64,000 nucleotides of DNA from VRUE01 sp963774555 (GTDB taxonomy: Bacteria > Actinomycetota > Thermoleophilia > Solirubrobacterales > 70-9): positions 1,804,253-1,868,252 of the forward strand of contig CAVZFL010000001.1 in the NCBI GenBank assembly GCA_963774555.1, written 5' to 3'. The notes under the pieces were generated by a model. It searched no databases. It had not been told where the DNA came from and saw only the letters and a program-made list of their open reading frames with translations. Position numbers and translations under genes: made by a program. Below are positions 33,775 through 42,092 of the stretch, piece by piece (positions within the stretch are counted from its first letter, which is position 1; every line of letters begins with the position of its first letter).

Positions 33775-34395
33775 ATGAGAAGGATCAAGGCGTTCGGCGG
33801 CGTGGCCCTGGTGGTTTCGATTGCCCTGGTCTGCGGGGTGCCGGGCGTGGCCTCTGCGGACACGATCTGCAAAGCGAACGAAACCCCCTGCTCGAAAGCC
33901 AACAGCCTCCCCGAAAAAGCCAGCCTCGTCAGGTCGGAAGCATGGGAATTCTGCATGACGGGTTGCTCGGAAGGAAGCGTCGTCTGGAAAGAATCGACCG
34001 TCAAAGACAAAGGCGCGGACGCAGGGTTGACCGGCGCGATCGAAACGGCGACCTTCAGCAAAGTCAAAGGAGAATGCAGCGAAGCCTCGGCCCTGAACCT
34101 GCCCTGGGCAAGCGAATGGACGGCCGCCACTCAACGCCTGAACTACGCCAGTGGGGGCAGCGGAAGCCCGGGCGTCTCGCTGAAAGGCTGCCTCGGGCTC
34201 AACCTCACGTGCGAGTACAGCAGCACAGCCGACTTATGGTCTGTCGTCGGCGGGAACCCGCTGAAATTCCACGAGCTGGGGACCGTGTGGCACAAATCGG
34301 GTGGGTCGGCGCTTTGCCCGGAAAACGGCGAATGGCTCGGCGAAGGGTCGCTGACCGAACCGACGGGGTTACTCCACCTCGTCGCCTTACCGTAG
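33775..34395 (+). CDS. Secreted Cys-containing protein of a lineage-specific family
   Basis: 206 residues. GGGAGAG lies 4-5 bases before ATG 33775. A signal peptide (RRIKAFGGVALVVSIALVCG, cut near ASA) is followed by DTICKANETPC and paired cysteines (FCMTGC, KGEC, KGCLGLNLTC, ALCPENGEW) suggesting disulfides, and a C-terminus ending VALP. From memory this pattern recurs in large families of secreted proteins in Thermoleophilia; no function is known to me. Codons are A-richer than in neighbours, consistent with transfer or different selection. Confidence 0.7.
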   Translation: MRRIKAFGGVALVVSIALVCGVPGVASADTICKANETPCSKANSLPEKASLVRSEAWEFCMTGCSEGSVVWKESTVKDKGADAGLTGAIETATFSKVKGECSEASALNLPWASEWTAATQRLNYASGGSGSPGVSLKGCLGLNLTCEYSSTADLWSVVGGNPLKFHELGTVWHKSGGSALCPENGEWLGEGSLTEPTGLLHLVALP

Positions 34396-34411
34396 CCTGG
34401 CTCGCGGTCGA

Positions 34412-35293
34412 TCAGGCGGCGAGCAGGAGCCCGACCGAGACCAGCAGGCTGAAGGCGGCGAGCAGGGCGCCGGTGGCGGCGAGGGCGCCGTTGAGCGAGG
34501 GTCCGTCGGTGCGGTTGGTCATTGTTCGCATGGGCTTGAAGGCCAGTGGCAGGGCCAGCAGGCCGATCAGGGGCAGCCAGCTGCCGCCACCGGCGAGCAG
34601 GGCGAGCGGCAGGACGACGAAGGCCCCCAGGACCAGGAAGCGGTAGAGCGCCACCGCGTTGGCGCGCCCCATCCGAACGGCGAGCGTCATCTTGCCGGCT
34701 CGCAGGTCCGTTTCGAGGTCGCGCACGTTGTTGACGACGAGGATCGCGGTGGCTAGGAAGCCGACCGCGATCGAGAGGCCGAGCGGCAGCGCGTCGAGTT
34801 CCTCCAGCTGTACGTAGTAGGAGCCGTTGACGGCGACCAGGCCGAAGAAGAGGAAGACGAAGACCTCGCCGAGGCCGGCGTAGCCGTATGGCCGCGGCCC
34901 GCCCGTGTAGAGGACGCCGGCGGCGATCGAGAGCGCGCCGATCAGCAGGATCACGATGCCGGCGACCGCGGCGAGGTAAATGCCGCAGGCGATCGCCACG
35001 GCGAAGGCGATCCAGGTCGCGGTCAGCACCCGCTGGGGAGTGACGAGGCCAGCCGAGGTGACGCGCACCGGCCCGAGCCGGTCGGCCGTGTCGGCGCCCC
35101 GCTTGGCGTCCGAGTAGTCGTTAGCCAGATTTGTCCCGATCTGGATGAAGATCGAGCCGAGCAGAGCGGCGATGAAGGCGCCGACCCTCGGCAGGCTCCC
35201 GGCCCATTCGACGGCGGCCGCCGTCCCGACCAGCACCGGCGCGATCGCCGCCGGCAGGGTGCGCGGCCGGGCTGCCATCAGCCAGATCCTCAT
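34412..35293 (-). CDS. menA: 1,4-dihydroxy-2-naphthoate polyprenyltransferase
   Basis: 293 residues, UbiA superfamily, about eight TM helices. It attaches the isoprenoid tail to DHNA. Prenyl-diphosphate/Mg motifs NLANDYSDAKRGADTADRLG (about 57-76) and NNVRDLETDLRAGK (about 175) are present. The start ATG overlaps the menB stop in ATGA, so menB-menA are co-transcribed. Confidence 0.95.
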   Translation of the reverse strand: MRIWLMAARPRTLPAAIAPVLVGTAAAVEWAGSLPRVGAFIAALLGSIFIQIGTNLANDYSDAKRGADTADRLGPVRVTSAGLVTPQRVLTATWIAFAVAIACGIYLAAVAGIVILLIGALSIAAGVLYTGGPRPYGYAGLGEVFVFLFFGLVAVNGSYYVQLEELDALPLGLSIAVGFLATAILVVNNVRDLETDLRAGKMTLAVRMGRANAVALYRFLVLGAFVVLPLALLAGGGSWLPLIGLLALPLAFKPMRTMTNRTDGPSLNGALAATGALLAAFSLLVSVGLLLAA

Positions 35294-36156
35294 GGCCGCC
35301 TCGGGAACTGCGAGAAGTCGGGCTGGCGCTTCTGCTTGAAGGCCTCGCGGCCCTCGCGCGCCTCCTCGCTGCCGTAGAAGAGCAGGTTGGTGTCGTGGGC
35401 CAGCTGCTGGATCCCGGCGTAGCCGTCCTCGTGGGCGTTGAAGCTGGCCTTGACCAGGCGCAGGGCGAACGGGGAGAGCGCCAGCATCTCGCGGCACCAG
35501 GCGACGGTCTCCTCCTCCAGCCGGTCGAGCGGGACGACCGTGTTGACCAGCCCCATCTCGAGCGCCTCCTCGGCGTCGTACAGCCGGCACAGCATCCATA
35601 TCTCCTTGGCCTTCTTGGTGCCGACGAGGTCGCGCAGCAGGGAGGCGCCGAAGCCGCCGTCCCAGGAGCCCACCCGCGGCCCGGTCTGGCCGAAGCGGGC
35701 GTTGTCGGCGGCGATCGTCAGGTCGCAGCAGACGTGGAGGACGTGGCCGCCGCCGACGGCGTAGCCGGCCACCATCGCCACCACCGGCTTCGGCAGCCGC
35801 CGCATCTGCACCTGCAGGTCGGTGACGTGGAAGCGGCCGAGCGTCGCGCCCTCCTCGACGTATCCCGTGTCGCCGCGAACCTGCTGGTCGCCGCCCGAGC
35901 AGAACGCCTTCTGCCCCGCGCCGGTGAGGATGACGACGCCGACCTCGGTGTCCTCGCGGGCCAGCTCGAGCGCGGCGGAGACCTCGATCAGCGTCTGCGG
36001 CCGGAAGGCGTTGAGCACCTCGGGGCGGTCGATTGTGATCTTGGCGATCCCGTCGGCCTTCTCGTAGCGGATGTCGTCGTACTCGGCGACGCTCTGCCAC
36101 TCGATCGGCGCGCGCAGGTCCGCCTCGGCCGGAGCTTCCTTATGGCGTTGGGGCAT
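35290..36156 (-). CDS. menB: 1,4-dihydroxy-2-naphthoyl-CoA synthase
   Basis: 288 residues of the crotonase fold. It cyclises o-succinylbenzoyl-CoA to DHNA-CoA. Motifs: ITIDRPEVLNAFRPQT, AFCSGGDQQVRGDTGY, VAMVAGYAVGGGHVLHVCCD (oxyanion hole), FGQTGPRVGSWDGGFGASLL and WCREMLALSPFALRLVKASF. The ATG at 36156 is only 21 bp from the divergent menE start. Confidence 0.96.
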   Translation of the reverse strand: MPQRHKEAPAEADLRAPIEWQSVAEYDDIRYEKADGIAKITIDRPEVLNAFRPQTLIEVSAALELAREDTEVGVVILTGAGQKAFCSGGDQQVRGDTGYVEEGATLGRFHVTDLQVQMRRLPKPVVAMVAGYAVGGGHVLHVCCDLTIAADNARFGQTGPRVGSWDGGFGASLLRDLVGTKKAKEIWMLCRLYDAEEALEMGLVNTVVPLDRLEEETVAWCREMLALSPFALRLVKASFNAHEDGYAGIQQLAHDTNLLFYGSEEAREGREAFKQKRQPDFSQFPRRP

Positions 36157-36165
36157 GATGGGCAC

Positions 36166-36171
36166 GATATC
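36166..36171. promoter_or_regulatory. Palindromic GATATC shared by menB and menE
   Basis: GATATC reads the same on both strands. It ends 6 bases before the menE ATG and 9 bases before the menB ATG. With only 21 bp between the starts it is the only candidate -10 for either gene. Confidence 0.5.
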
Positions 36172-36177
36172 CCGCCG

Positions 36178-37503
36178 ATGAAACTCGACGACTGGCTGGC
36201 CCAGAGATCGCAGAGCTGTCCCGAGCGCACCGCCCTCGTCGCGGACGGCGCCGGGGTCACCTACGCCGAGCTGGAGGCGGAGGCGACCTGGGTGGCCCGG
36301 CGCCTCGCCGCGCACGGCGTCCGCCGCGGCTCGATCGCGGCGATGACGATGCACCCCCGGCGCGAGCAGGTGGTCCTCGTCCACGCGCTGATGAAGCTCG
36401 GCGCCGTGCTGCTGCCGCTCAGCCCCAGGCTCTCCGCCGAGGAGCGCGCCGCCGTGATCGCCGCCGAGGAACCGGCGATGGACCTCGACGACGCCGGCGA
36501 GCTGACCCAGACCGAGGCCGACCTGCCGCTGCTGGGTGAGCACGACATGGACGCGCTCGCATGCAGGGTGATGACGAGCGGCAGCACGGGCACGCCCGAC
36601 CCGGTCGGCCTCACCTACGGCAACTTCCTCTGGAGCGCCGTCGCCTCGGCCTTCAACATCGGCGTCGAGCCCGAGGACCGCTGGCTCTGCTGCCTGCCGC
36701 TCAGCCACATCTCCGGCCTCGGGATCGTGATGCGCTCGGTGATCTACGGCACCACGGCGGTCGTCCAGGACGGCTTCGACGTCGACCGCGTCGCGGCGGC
36801 GCTGGAGCGCGACGAGATCACCGTGGTCTCGCTGGTGGCGACGATGCTGACCCGCCTGCTCGAGGCCGGTGCCGACCTCTCCGGCCCGCGGGCGCTCCTG
36901 ATCGGCGGCGGGCCGGTGCCCGAGCATGCGCTGGAGGAGGCGATCGGCCGCGGCGCCACCGTCGTCCAGACATACGGCCTGACCGAGGCCTGCTCGCAGG
37001 TGACGACCCTCGCTCCCGCCGAGGCCCAGCGCAAGCTCGGCTCCGCCGGCCGGCCGCTCCTCACCACCCACCTGCGCATACTCGACGGCGAGATCCTCGT
37101 CCAGGGGCCGACCGTCGCCCCCGGCCGTGCCGACGCCGACGGCTGGCTGCACACCGGCGACCTCGGTCGCATCGACGAGGAAGGCTTCCTCTACGTCGAG
37201 GACCGCATGGACGACCTGATCGTCAGCGGTGGCGAGAACGTCGTCCCCGCCGAAGTGGAGAAAGTCCTGCTGCGCCACCCCGAGGTCGCCGACGCCGCCG
37301 TGGTCGGCCGTGAGGACCCCGAGTGGCAGCAGGCGGTGACCGCGATCGTCGTGCTCACCGATGGCTCGGCGGCCACCCCCGACGAGCTGCGCCGCCACTG
37401 CGCCGAGTCGCTGGCCGGCTTCAAGGTGCCGAAGCGGGTCGAGCTGGCGGCGGCGCTGCCGCGCACGCCCTCGGGCAAGCTGATGCGGCGCGCCCTCCGC
37501 TAG
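36178..37503 (+). CDS. menE: o-Succinylbenzoate-CoA ligase
   Basis: 441 residues, an ANL-family adenylate-forming enzyme. It activates o-succinylbenzoate to its CoA ester. Motifs: VMTSGSTGTPDPVGLTYGNF (P-loop), LPLSHISGLG, QTYGLTEACSQ, DGWLHTGDLGRIDEEGFLYV, and DDLIVSGGENVVPAEVE, with the C-terminal Lys in TPSGKLMRRALR. The start is placed at ATG 36178 by family N-terminus. It is divergent from menB and precedes ilvC by 10 bp. Confidence 0.94.
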   Translation: MKLDDWLAQRSQSCPERTALVADGAGVTYAELEAEATWVARRLAAHGVRRGSIAAMTMHPRREQVVLVHALMKLGAVLLPLSPRLSAEERAAVIAAEEPAMDLDDAGELTQTEADLPLLGEHDMDALACRVMTSGSTGTPDPVGLTYGNFLWSAVASAFNIGVEPEDRWLCCLPLSHISGLGIVMRSVIYGTTAVVQDGFDVDRVAAALERDEITVVSLVATMLTRLLEAGADLSGPRALLIGGGPVPEHALEEAIGRGATVVQTYGLTEACSQVTTLAPAEAQRKLGSAGRPLLTTHLRILDGEILVQGPTVAPGRADADGWLHTGDLGRIDEEGFLYVEDRMDDLIVSGGENVVPAEVEKVLLRHPEVADAAVVGREDPEWQQAVTAIVVLTDGSAATPDELRRHCAESLAGFKVPKRVELAAALPRTPSGKLMRRALR

Positions 37504-37506
37504 CCT
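37501..37506 (+). promoter_or_regulatory. -10 box formed by the menE stop codon (ilvC)
   Basis: TAGCCT begins with the menE TAG stop and ends seven bases before the ilvC ATG. Confidence 0.45.
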
Positions 37507-37513
37507 GCCCGCC

Positions 37514-38515
37514 ATGCCCAAAGACATCTTCTATGACTCAGACGCGGACCTCTCGCTGCTCCAGGGAAAGACCGTTGCCATCCTCGGCTACGGCTCCCAG
37601 GGGCACGCGCACGCCCTCAACCTGAAGGACTCGGGAGTCGACGTCGTCGTCGGCCTGCGCCCGGATTCCTCCAGCCGCGCCAAAGCCGAAGCTGCCGGCC
37701 TCGAGGTGCTCGACATCGCCGAAGCCGCCAGCCGCGGCGACGCGGTGATGATCCTGCTGCCCGACGAGAAGCAGGCCGAGGTCTGGGGGTCCGACATCGC
37801 CGACGGCATCGCCCCCGGCAACCTGCTGCTCTTCGCCCATGGCTTCGCGATCCACTTCGAGCAGATTGTGCCCCCGGCCGGCGTCGACGTCGGCATGGTC
37901 GCCCCCAAGGGCCCGGGCCACCTGGTCCGTCGCCAGTACGAGGAAGGCAACGGCGTCCCCTGCCTGATGGCGGTCCACCAGGACGCCACCGGCAACGCCC
38001 ACGGCCTCGTCCTCGCCTACGCCTCCGGTATCGGCGGCGGCCGCGCCGCTGTGATCGAGACCAGCTTCAAGGACGAGTGCGAGACCGACCTCTTCGGCGA
38101 GCAGGCCGTGCTCTGTGGCGGCGCCTCGGAGCTGGTCCGCGCCGGCTTCGAGACCCTGGTCGAGGCCGGCTATGACCCGCGCCTCGCCTACTTCGAGTGC
38201 CTGCACGAGCTCAAGCTGATCGCCGACCTGATGTACGAGAAGGGGATCCAGGGCATGCGCTACTCGATCTCCAACACGGCCGAGTACGGCGACATGACCC
38301 GCGGCAAACGGGTGATCGGCGAGGAGTCACGGGCGGCGATGAAGGAGATCCTCGGCGAGATCCAGTCAGGCGAGTTCGCCCGCGAGTGGATCGCCGAGAA
38401 CCGCGCCGGCGGCGAGAACCTGGCGCGGATGCGCGAGGAGGGCAAGGGGCATCAGGTCGAGAAGGTCGGAAAAGACCTGAGGGACATGATGCCCTGGGTC
38501 GACCAGGAGTTTTGA
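37514..38515 (+). CDS. ilvC: Ketol-acid reductoisomerase (class I)
   Basis: 333 residues. It isomerises and reduces acetolactate (Val/Leu) or acetohydroxybutyrate (Ile). Rossmann motif AILGYGSQGHAHALNLKDSG (about 23-42), the NADPH loop GLRPDSSSRAKAEAAG, MVAPKGPGHLVR, the metal-binding ECETDLFGEQAVLCGG and SNTAEYGD are present. The length is that of class I enzymes. It lacks a ribosome binding site. Two long palindromes follow its stop. Confidence 0.97.
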   Translation: MPKDIFYDSDADLSLLQGKTVAILGYGSQGHAHALNLKDSGVDVVVGLRPDSSSRAKAEAAGLEVLDIAEAASRGDAVMILLPDEKQAEVWGSDIADGIAPGNLLLFAHGFAIHFEQIVPPAGVDVGMVAPKGPGHLVRRQYEEGNGVPCLMAVHQDATGNAHGLVLAYASGIGGGRAAVIETSFKDECETDLFGEQAVLCGGASELVRAGFETLVEAGYDPRLAYFECLHELKLIADLMYEKGIQGMRYSISNTAEYGDMTRGKRVIGEESRAAMKEILGEIQSGEFAREWIAENRAGGENLARMREEGKGHQVEKVGKDLRDMMPWVDQEF

Positions 38516-38537
38516 GGGCTTTGATTTGAGGCGTGGA

Positions 38538-38640
38538 GGGAGGTCCGGAGCCCCTTCCCCTGAGGCCGTTGCGCAGCAGGTCGCGCCGGAGATTCGGGGC
38601 GTGGACCCCAAGCCTCATGGGAAGGGGCTCCGGACCTCCC
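38538..38640. repeat. Long palindromic element C
   Basis: Arms 38538-38566 and 38612-38640 pair over 29 positions with one mismatch (38560/38618). The loop is 45 nt and starts with CGTTGCGCAGCAGGTCG on the plus strand. The same 17 bases occur inverted in the loop of element D. It lies directly after ilvC, between convergent genes. Confidence 0.85.
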
Positions 38641-38657
38641 CCTCAGCTCGAAGTGCC

Positions 38658-38755
38658 CTCAGAGCTGGGGGAAAGTGGCAGTGACTCGAGGGTTTGAGCG
38701 CATCGCGTCCAGCTGACGCAGGATCTCTCTCAGCTTCGAGAAGAGCAGCTCTGAG
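38658..38755. repeat. Inverted repeat between elements C and D
   Basis: CTCAGAGCTG (38658-38667) and CAGCTCTGAG (38746-38755) are exact reverse complements 78 nt apart. The spacer holds a CGTC/GACG hairpin. It may be a separate structure or a spacer between the two palindromes. Confidence 0.45.
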
Positions 38756-38763
38756 TGCGTGCA

Positions 38764-38864
38764 GGGCAGCCGGGTCCCCTCCCCCGGAGGCTCAAGCGAC
38801 CCCGCTGGAAGCACCACTTCGACCTGCTGCGCAACGGCCTCCGGGGGAGGGGACCCGGCTGCCC
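38764..38864. repeat. Long palindromic element D (28-bp perfect stem)
   Basis: Arms 38764-38791 and 38837-38864 are perfect reverse complements with a 45-nt loop, the same loop length as element C. On the minus strand the loop starts with the same 17 bases as C. Relative to C the arm has six substitutions and one indel, each matched on the other arm. Together C, the middle repeat and D fill the 359 bp between ilvC and the cupin gene. Confidence 0.87.
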
Positions 38865-38874
38865 CCACACCCCC

Positions 38875-39279
38875 TCAGCGGTGGGTCTCGCCCTCGGGGA
38901 GGTGGCCGTCGCGGCCGACGTAGCCGTCCTTGCCGCCGACGACTACGTAGACGGCGTCTTCTGAGTCGCTGAGGTTCTTGACCTTGCGCACGGTCGAGGC
39001 GTCGACCCAGGCGAGGCCGCCGGGCTCGAGCTGGTGAGTCGAACCGTCGCCGAACTCCATCTCGATCTTGCCGCTGTGGAGGAAGTAGAGCTCCTCCTGT
39101 TCGTCGTGGTAGTGGCTGCCGGTCGAGTAGGAGGGCGGCAGCACGATTGCGTTGACACCGAAGGCGGTGACGCCAAGTGGCGTGCGGATCTTGCGGAAGC
39201 CCGGGCCATCGCCGAGGTCGCTGAGGTTCGCGACAGCGTAGCCGTCGCCTTTCGTCACCTGCTCTGTCGTCTCGCTCAT
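38875..39279 (-). CDS. Cupin-domain protein
   Basis: 134 residues. A single double-stranded beta-helix with metal-binding motifs GSHYHDEQEELYFLHSGKIE (about 56-75) and PGGLAWVDASTVRKVKN. The substrate is unknown; small cupins include isomerases, dioxygenases and sensors. TAAGCT on the minus strand is 7 bases before ATG 39279, so a leaderless mRNA is likely. A longer start at 39387 would cross that promoter and is less likely. Confidence 0.8.
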   Translation of the reverse strand: MSETTEQVTKGDGYAVANLSDLGDGPGFRKIRTPLGVTAFGVNAIVLPPSYSTGSHYHDEQEELYFLHSGKIEMEFGDGSTHQLEPGGLAWVDASTVRKVKNLSDSEDAVYVVVGGKDGYVGRDGHLPEGETHR

Positions 39280-39286
39280 GGCCGGC

Positions 39287-39336
39287 AGCTTACGTGGCGG
39301 ACCTCTCAGAGGTCCACCCGCGAGGGTCAATAACCT
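39287..39336. promoter_or_regulatory. Divergent -10 boxes, cupin / serC
   Basis: TAAGCT (minus, 39292-39287) is 7 bases before the cupin ATG. TAACCT (plus, 39331-39336) is 10 bases before the serC ATG. Confidence 0.45.
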
Positions 39337-39346
39337 GTCGCCTCCG

Positions 39347-40486
39347 ATGACGACCTCGACTGCCGCCCAGATACCGACTGAGCTCAAGCCCGAGGACGGA
39401 CGTTTTGGCTGCGGACCCTCGAAGGTGCGGCCGGAGGCGCTGGAGAGGCTGGCGGGGCAGTCGGCGCTGATTGGGACTTCGCATCGGCAGAAGCCGGTTC
39501 GGGACCTGGTTGGGCGAGTGCGCGGTGGGCTCGCGGAGCTGTTCTCGCTGCCCGACGGCTACGAGGTCGTGCTGGGCAACGGCGGCACGACCGCCTTCTG
39601 GGACGCCGCCTGCGCCTGGCTGGTGCGGGATCGCGCTCTGCACCTCACCTACGGCGAGTTCTCGCAGAAGTTCGCCAAGGCAACTGCAGCGGCGCCGTTC
39701 CTCGGCGACCCGATCCTGGTCGAGGCCGAGCCGGGGGATGCGCCGGCGCCGGTGGTCGATCCCGCCGCCGACGCGATCGCCTGGGCGCACAACGAGACCT
39801 CGACCGGGGTGATGGTTCCGGTTCAGCGGCCGGCCGATGCCGGCGACGCACTCGTCCTCGTAGACGCCACCTCCGGCGCCGCCGGCCTTCCGGTCGATGT
39901 CAGCGAGGCCGACGCCTATTACTTCGCCCCGCAGAAGGGCTTCGCCTCCGACGGCGGCCTCTGGCTCGCTCTGCTCAGCCCGGCCGCAATCGGGCGGATC
40001 GAGGAGCTCGACGGCGCCGAGGGTCGCTGGCAGCCCGGCTTCCTCTCGCTGCAGACGGCGCTGAAGAACTCGCGCAAGGAGCAGACCTACAACACACCGG
40101 CGCTCGCCACCCTGCTGCTGCTCGCCGATCAGATCGAGTGGATGCTCGCCGGCGGCGGTCTCGACTGGTGCGTCGAGCGCACCTCGACCTCCTCGGGTCA
40201 TCTCTACGACTGGGCCGAGGCCAGCGAGTTCGCCACGCCCTTCGTCGCCGATCCGGCCAAGCGCTCGCTGGTGGTCGGCACGATCGACTTCGACGACTCG
40301 GTCGACGCCGCCGCGATCGCCGCGACCCTGCGGGCCAACGGCATCGTCGACACCGAGCCTTACCGCAAGCTGGGCCGCAACCAGCTGCGCATCGGCATGT
40401 TCCCGGCGGTCGAGCCTGCCGACGTCGAAGCGCTCACCGCCTGCATCGACTGGGTGGTCGAGAACGTGGGGGAGGCGCGGCCGTGA
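39347..40486 (+). CDS. serC: Phosphoserine aminotransferase (actinobacterial type)
   Basis: 379 residues, PLP-dependent. It converts 3-phosphohydroxypyruvate to phosphoserine. RFGCGPSKVRPEALERL, IGTSHRQKPVRDLVG and LGNGGTTAFWDAACAW match the mycobacterial-type SerC. The PLP Lys is in YYFAPQKGFASDGGLW. Its stop overlaps the serA start (GTGA), so serC and serA are an operon in pathway order reversed. Confidence 0.95.
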   Translation: MTTSTAAQIPTELKPEDGRFGCGPSKVRPEALERLAGQSALIGTSHRQKPVRDLVGRVRGGLAELFSLPDGYEVVLGNGGTTAFWDAACAWLVRDRALHLTYGEFSQKFAKATAAAPFLGDPILVEAEPGDAPAPVVDPAADAIAWAHNETSTGVMVPVQRPADAGDALVLVDATSGAAGLPVDVSEADAYYFAPQKGFASDGGLWLALLSPAAIGRIEELDGAEGRWQPGFLSLQTALKNSRKEQTYNTPALATLLLLADQIEWMLAGGGLDWCVERTSTSSGHLYDWAEASEFATPFVADPAKRSLVVGTIDFDDSVDAAAIAATLRANGIVDTEPYRKLGRNQLRIGMFPAVEPADVEALTACIDWVVENVGEARP

Positions 40487-42065
40487 AGGTCCTCGTCAAG
40501 GAGAAGATCGCCGACTCCGGCGTCGACCTGCTGCGGCAGAACTTCGACGTCGACCTCGGCCTCGAGATGTCCGACGAGGAGCTCGCCGAGGCGATCGGCG
40601 ACTACGACGCGATCCTGATCCGCTCGGCGACCAAGCTGACCCCGGAGCTGATCGAGCGCGCCGACCAACCTCAAGGTGATCGGCCGCGCTGGCACCGGCG
40701 TCGACAACGTCGACATTCCCGCCGCGACCCGTCGCGGAATCGTCGTCGCCAACGCGCCCGAATCGAACTCGGTCGCCGCCGCCGAGCACACCCTCGCCCT
40801 GGCACTCTCCCTCTTCCGCAACGTCCCCCAGGCCCACGGCGCCCTCGTCGACGGCCGCTGGGACCGGGCCAAGTACAAGGGCGCCGAGCTCTACGGCAAG
40901 ACGATCGGGATCGTCGGCTTCGGTCGCATCGGCCAGCTCGTCGCCAAACGCGCCCAGGCCTTCGAGATGGACGTGATCGCCTTCGACAAGTTCGTCTCCG
41001 CCGAGCGCTTCCGCGAGCTCGGCGTCGAGGGCGTGACCGAGCTCGACGAGCTCTTCGGCCGCGCCGACGTGGTCACCGTGCACGTGCCGAAGACGCCGGA
41101 GACGATCGGCCTGATCGACGCCGAGGCGATCGCCGCGATGAAGGACGGCGTGCGGATCGTCAACTGCGCCCGCGGCGAGCTGGTCGACCTCGACGCGCTG
41201 CTCGCCGGCCTCGAGTCCGGCAAGGTCGGCGGCGCCGCGCTCGACGTCTTCCCCGCTGAGCCCTTCACCGAGCACCCGATCTTCGCCCGCGACGACGTCG
41301 TCGTCACCCCGCACCTCGGCGCCTCGACCGCCGAGGCGCAGGACCGCGCCGGCATCGTCACCGCCGAGCAGGTGACGGCTGCGCTGACCGGCGGCGTCGT
41401 CACCAACGCGGTCAACATCGCCGCGGTGCGCCCCGAGGAAATGGAAGCGCTGGCGCCGTTCGTGCCGCTCTGCGAAAAGCTCGGCCGCCTCGCCGAGGGC
41501 CTCGGCGAGGGCTCGGTCGACCGGGTCTCGGTCGAGTTCCGCGGCAAACTCGCCCAGCTACGACACCCGCCTGCTCGGCATCGCCGTCCTGGTCGGCATC
41601 CTCTCCGGCCACACCGAGGTGCCGGTCAACCTGGTCAACGCGCCGCAGATGGCCGAGGAACGGGGCATCGAGCTGGTCGAGACCAAGGAGTCGAGCTCCG
41701 AGGACTTCACCGAGCTGGTCACCGTCCGCCTCGGCTCCGGCGACGGGGACGTCGAGGTCGCCGGCACCGGCGTCGGCCCGCGCAACGAGCCCTACCTCGT
41801 CTCCGCCTGGGGCGAGAGCTTCTACCTGCCCTTCGCCGAGCACATCGCGGTCTTCCGCTACGCCGACCGGCCGGGGATGATCGGCCGGGTCGGCACGATG
41901 TTCGGCGAGGAGGGCGTCAACATCGTCTCCGCCGCGGTCGGTGCCGAGCCCGGCGGCGAGGGCGCCGTGATGGCGCTGACCACCGACGCTCCTGTCCACG
42001 ACGCGACGATCGCCAAGATCCTCGAGCTCGACGGCTTCTCCGTCGGCCGCTCGGTCGATCTCTAG
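40483..42065 (+). CDS. serA: D-3-phosphoglycerate dehydrogenase (two +1 frameshifts)
   Basis: About 526 residues after correction. It oxidises 3-phosphoglycerate, the first step of serine synthesis. Rossmann motif GIVGFGRIGQLVAKRA, RGELVDLDALLAGLESGKVG and TPHLGASTAEAQDRAG are present. The C-terminus has the intervening domain and an ACT domain (IAVFRYADRPGMIGRVGTMF) of the long actinobacterial type, usually serine-inhibited. Single-base insertions at about 40667 (GCCGACCAACC) and about 41561 (GCCCAGCTACG) break the frame. Both sides stay family-like. Confidence 0.92.
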
Positions 42066-42078
42066 ATACAGGCGCAGG

Positions 42079-42084
42079 TAGGGT
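42079..42084 (+). promoter_or_regulatory. Leaderless-type -10 box for the 42093 gene
   Basis: TAGGGT ends 8 bases before ATG 42093. Confidence 0.4.
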
Positions 42085-42092
42085 GTGAGCCG

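Noticed and set aside
35290..37527. 745-codon minus-strand frame including menB
   Set aside because: Upstream of ATG 36156 it is antisense to menE and has no family similarity.
40483..42065. Programmed +1 frameshifting in serA
   Set aside because: There are two shifts in one gene at sites without slippery sequence or stop codon, and the same kind of insertion occurs in many unrelated genes nearby. Consensus error is simpler.
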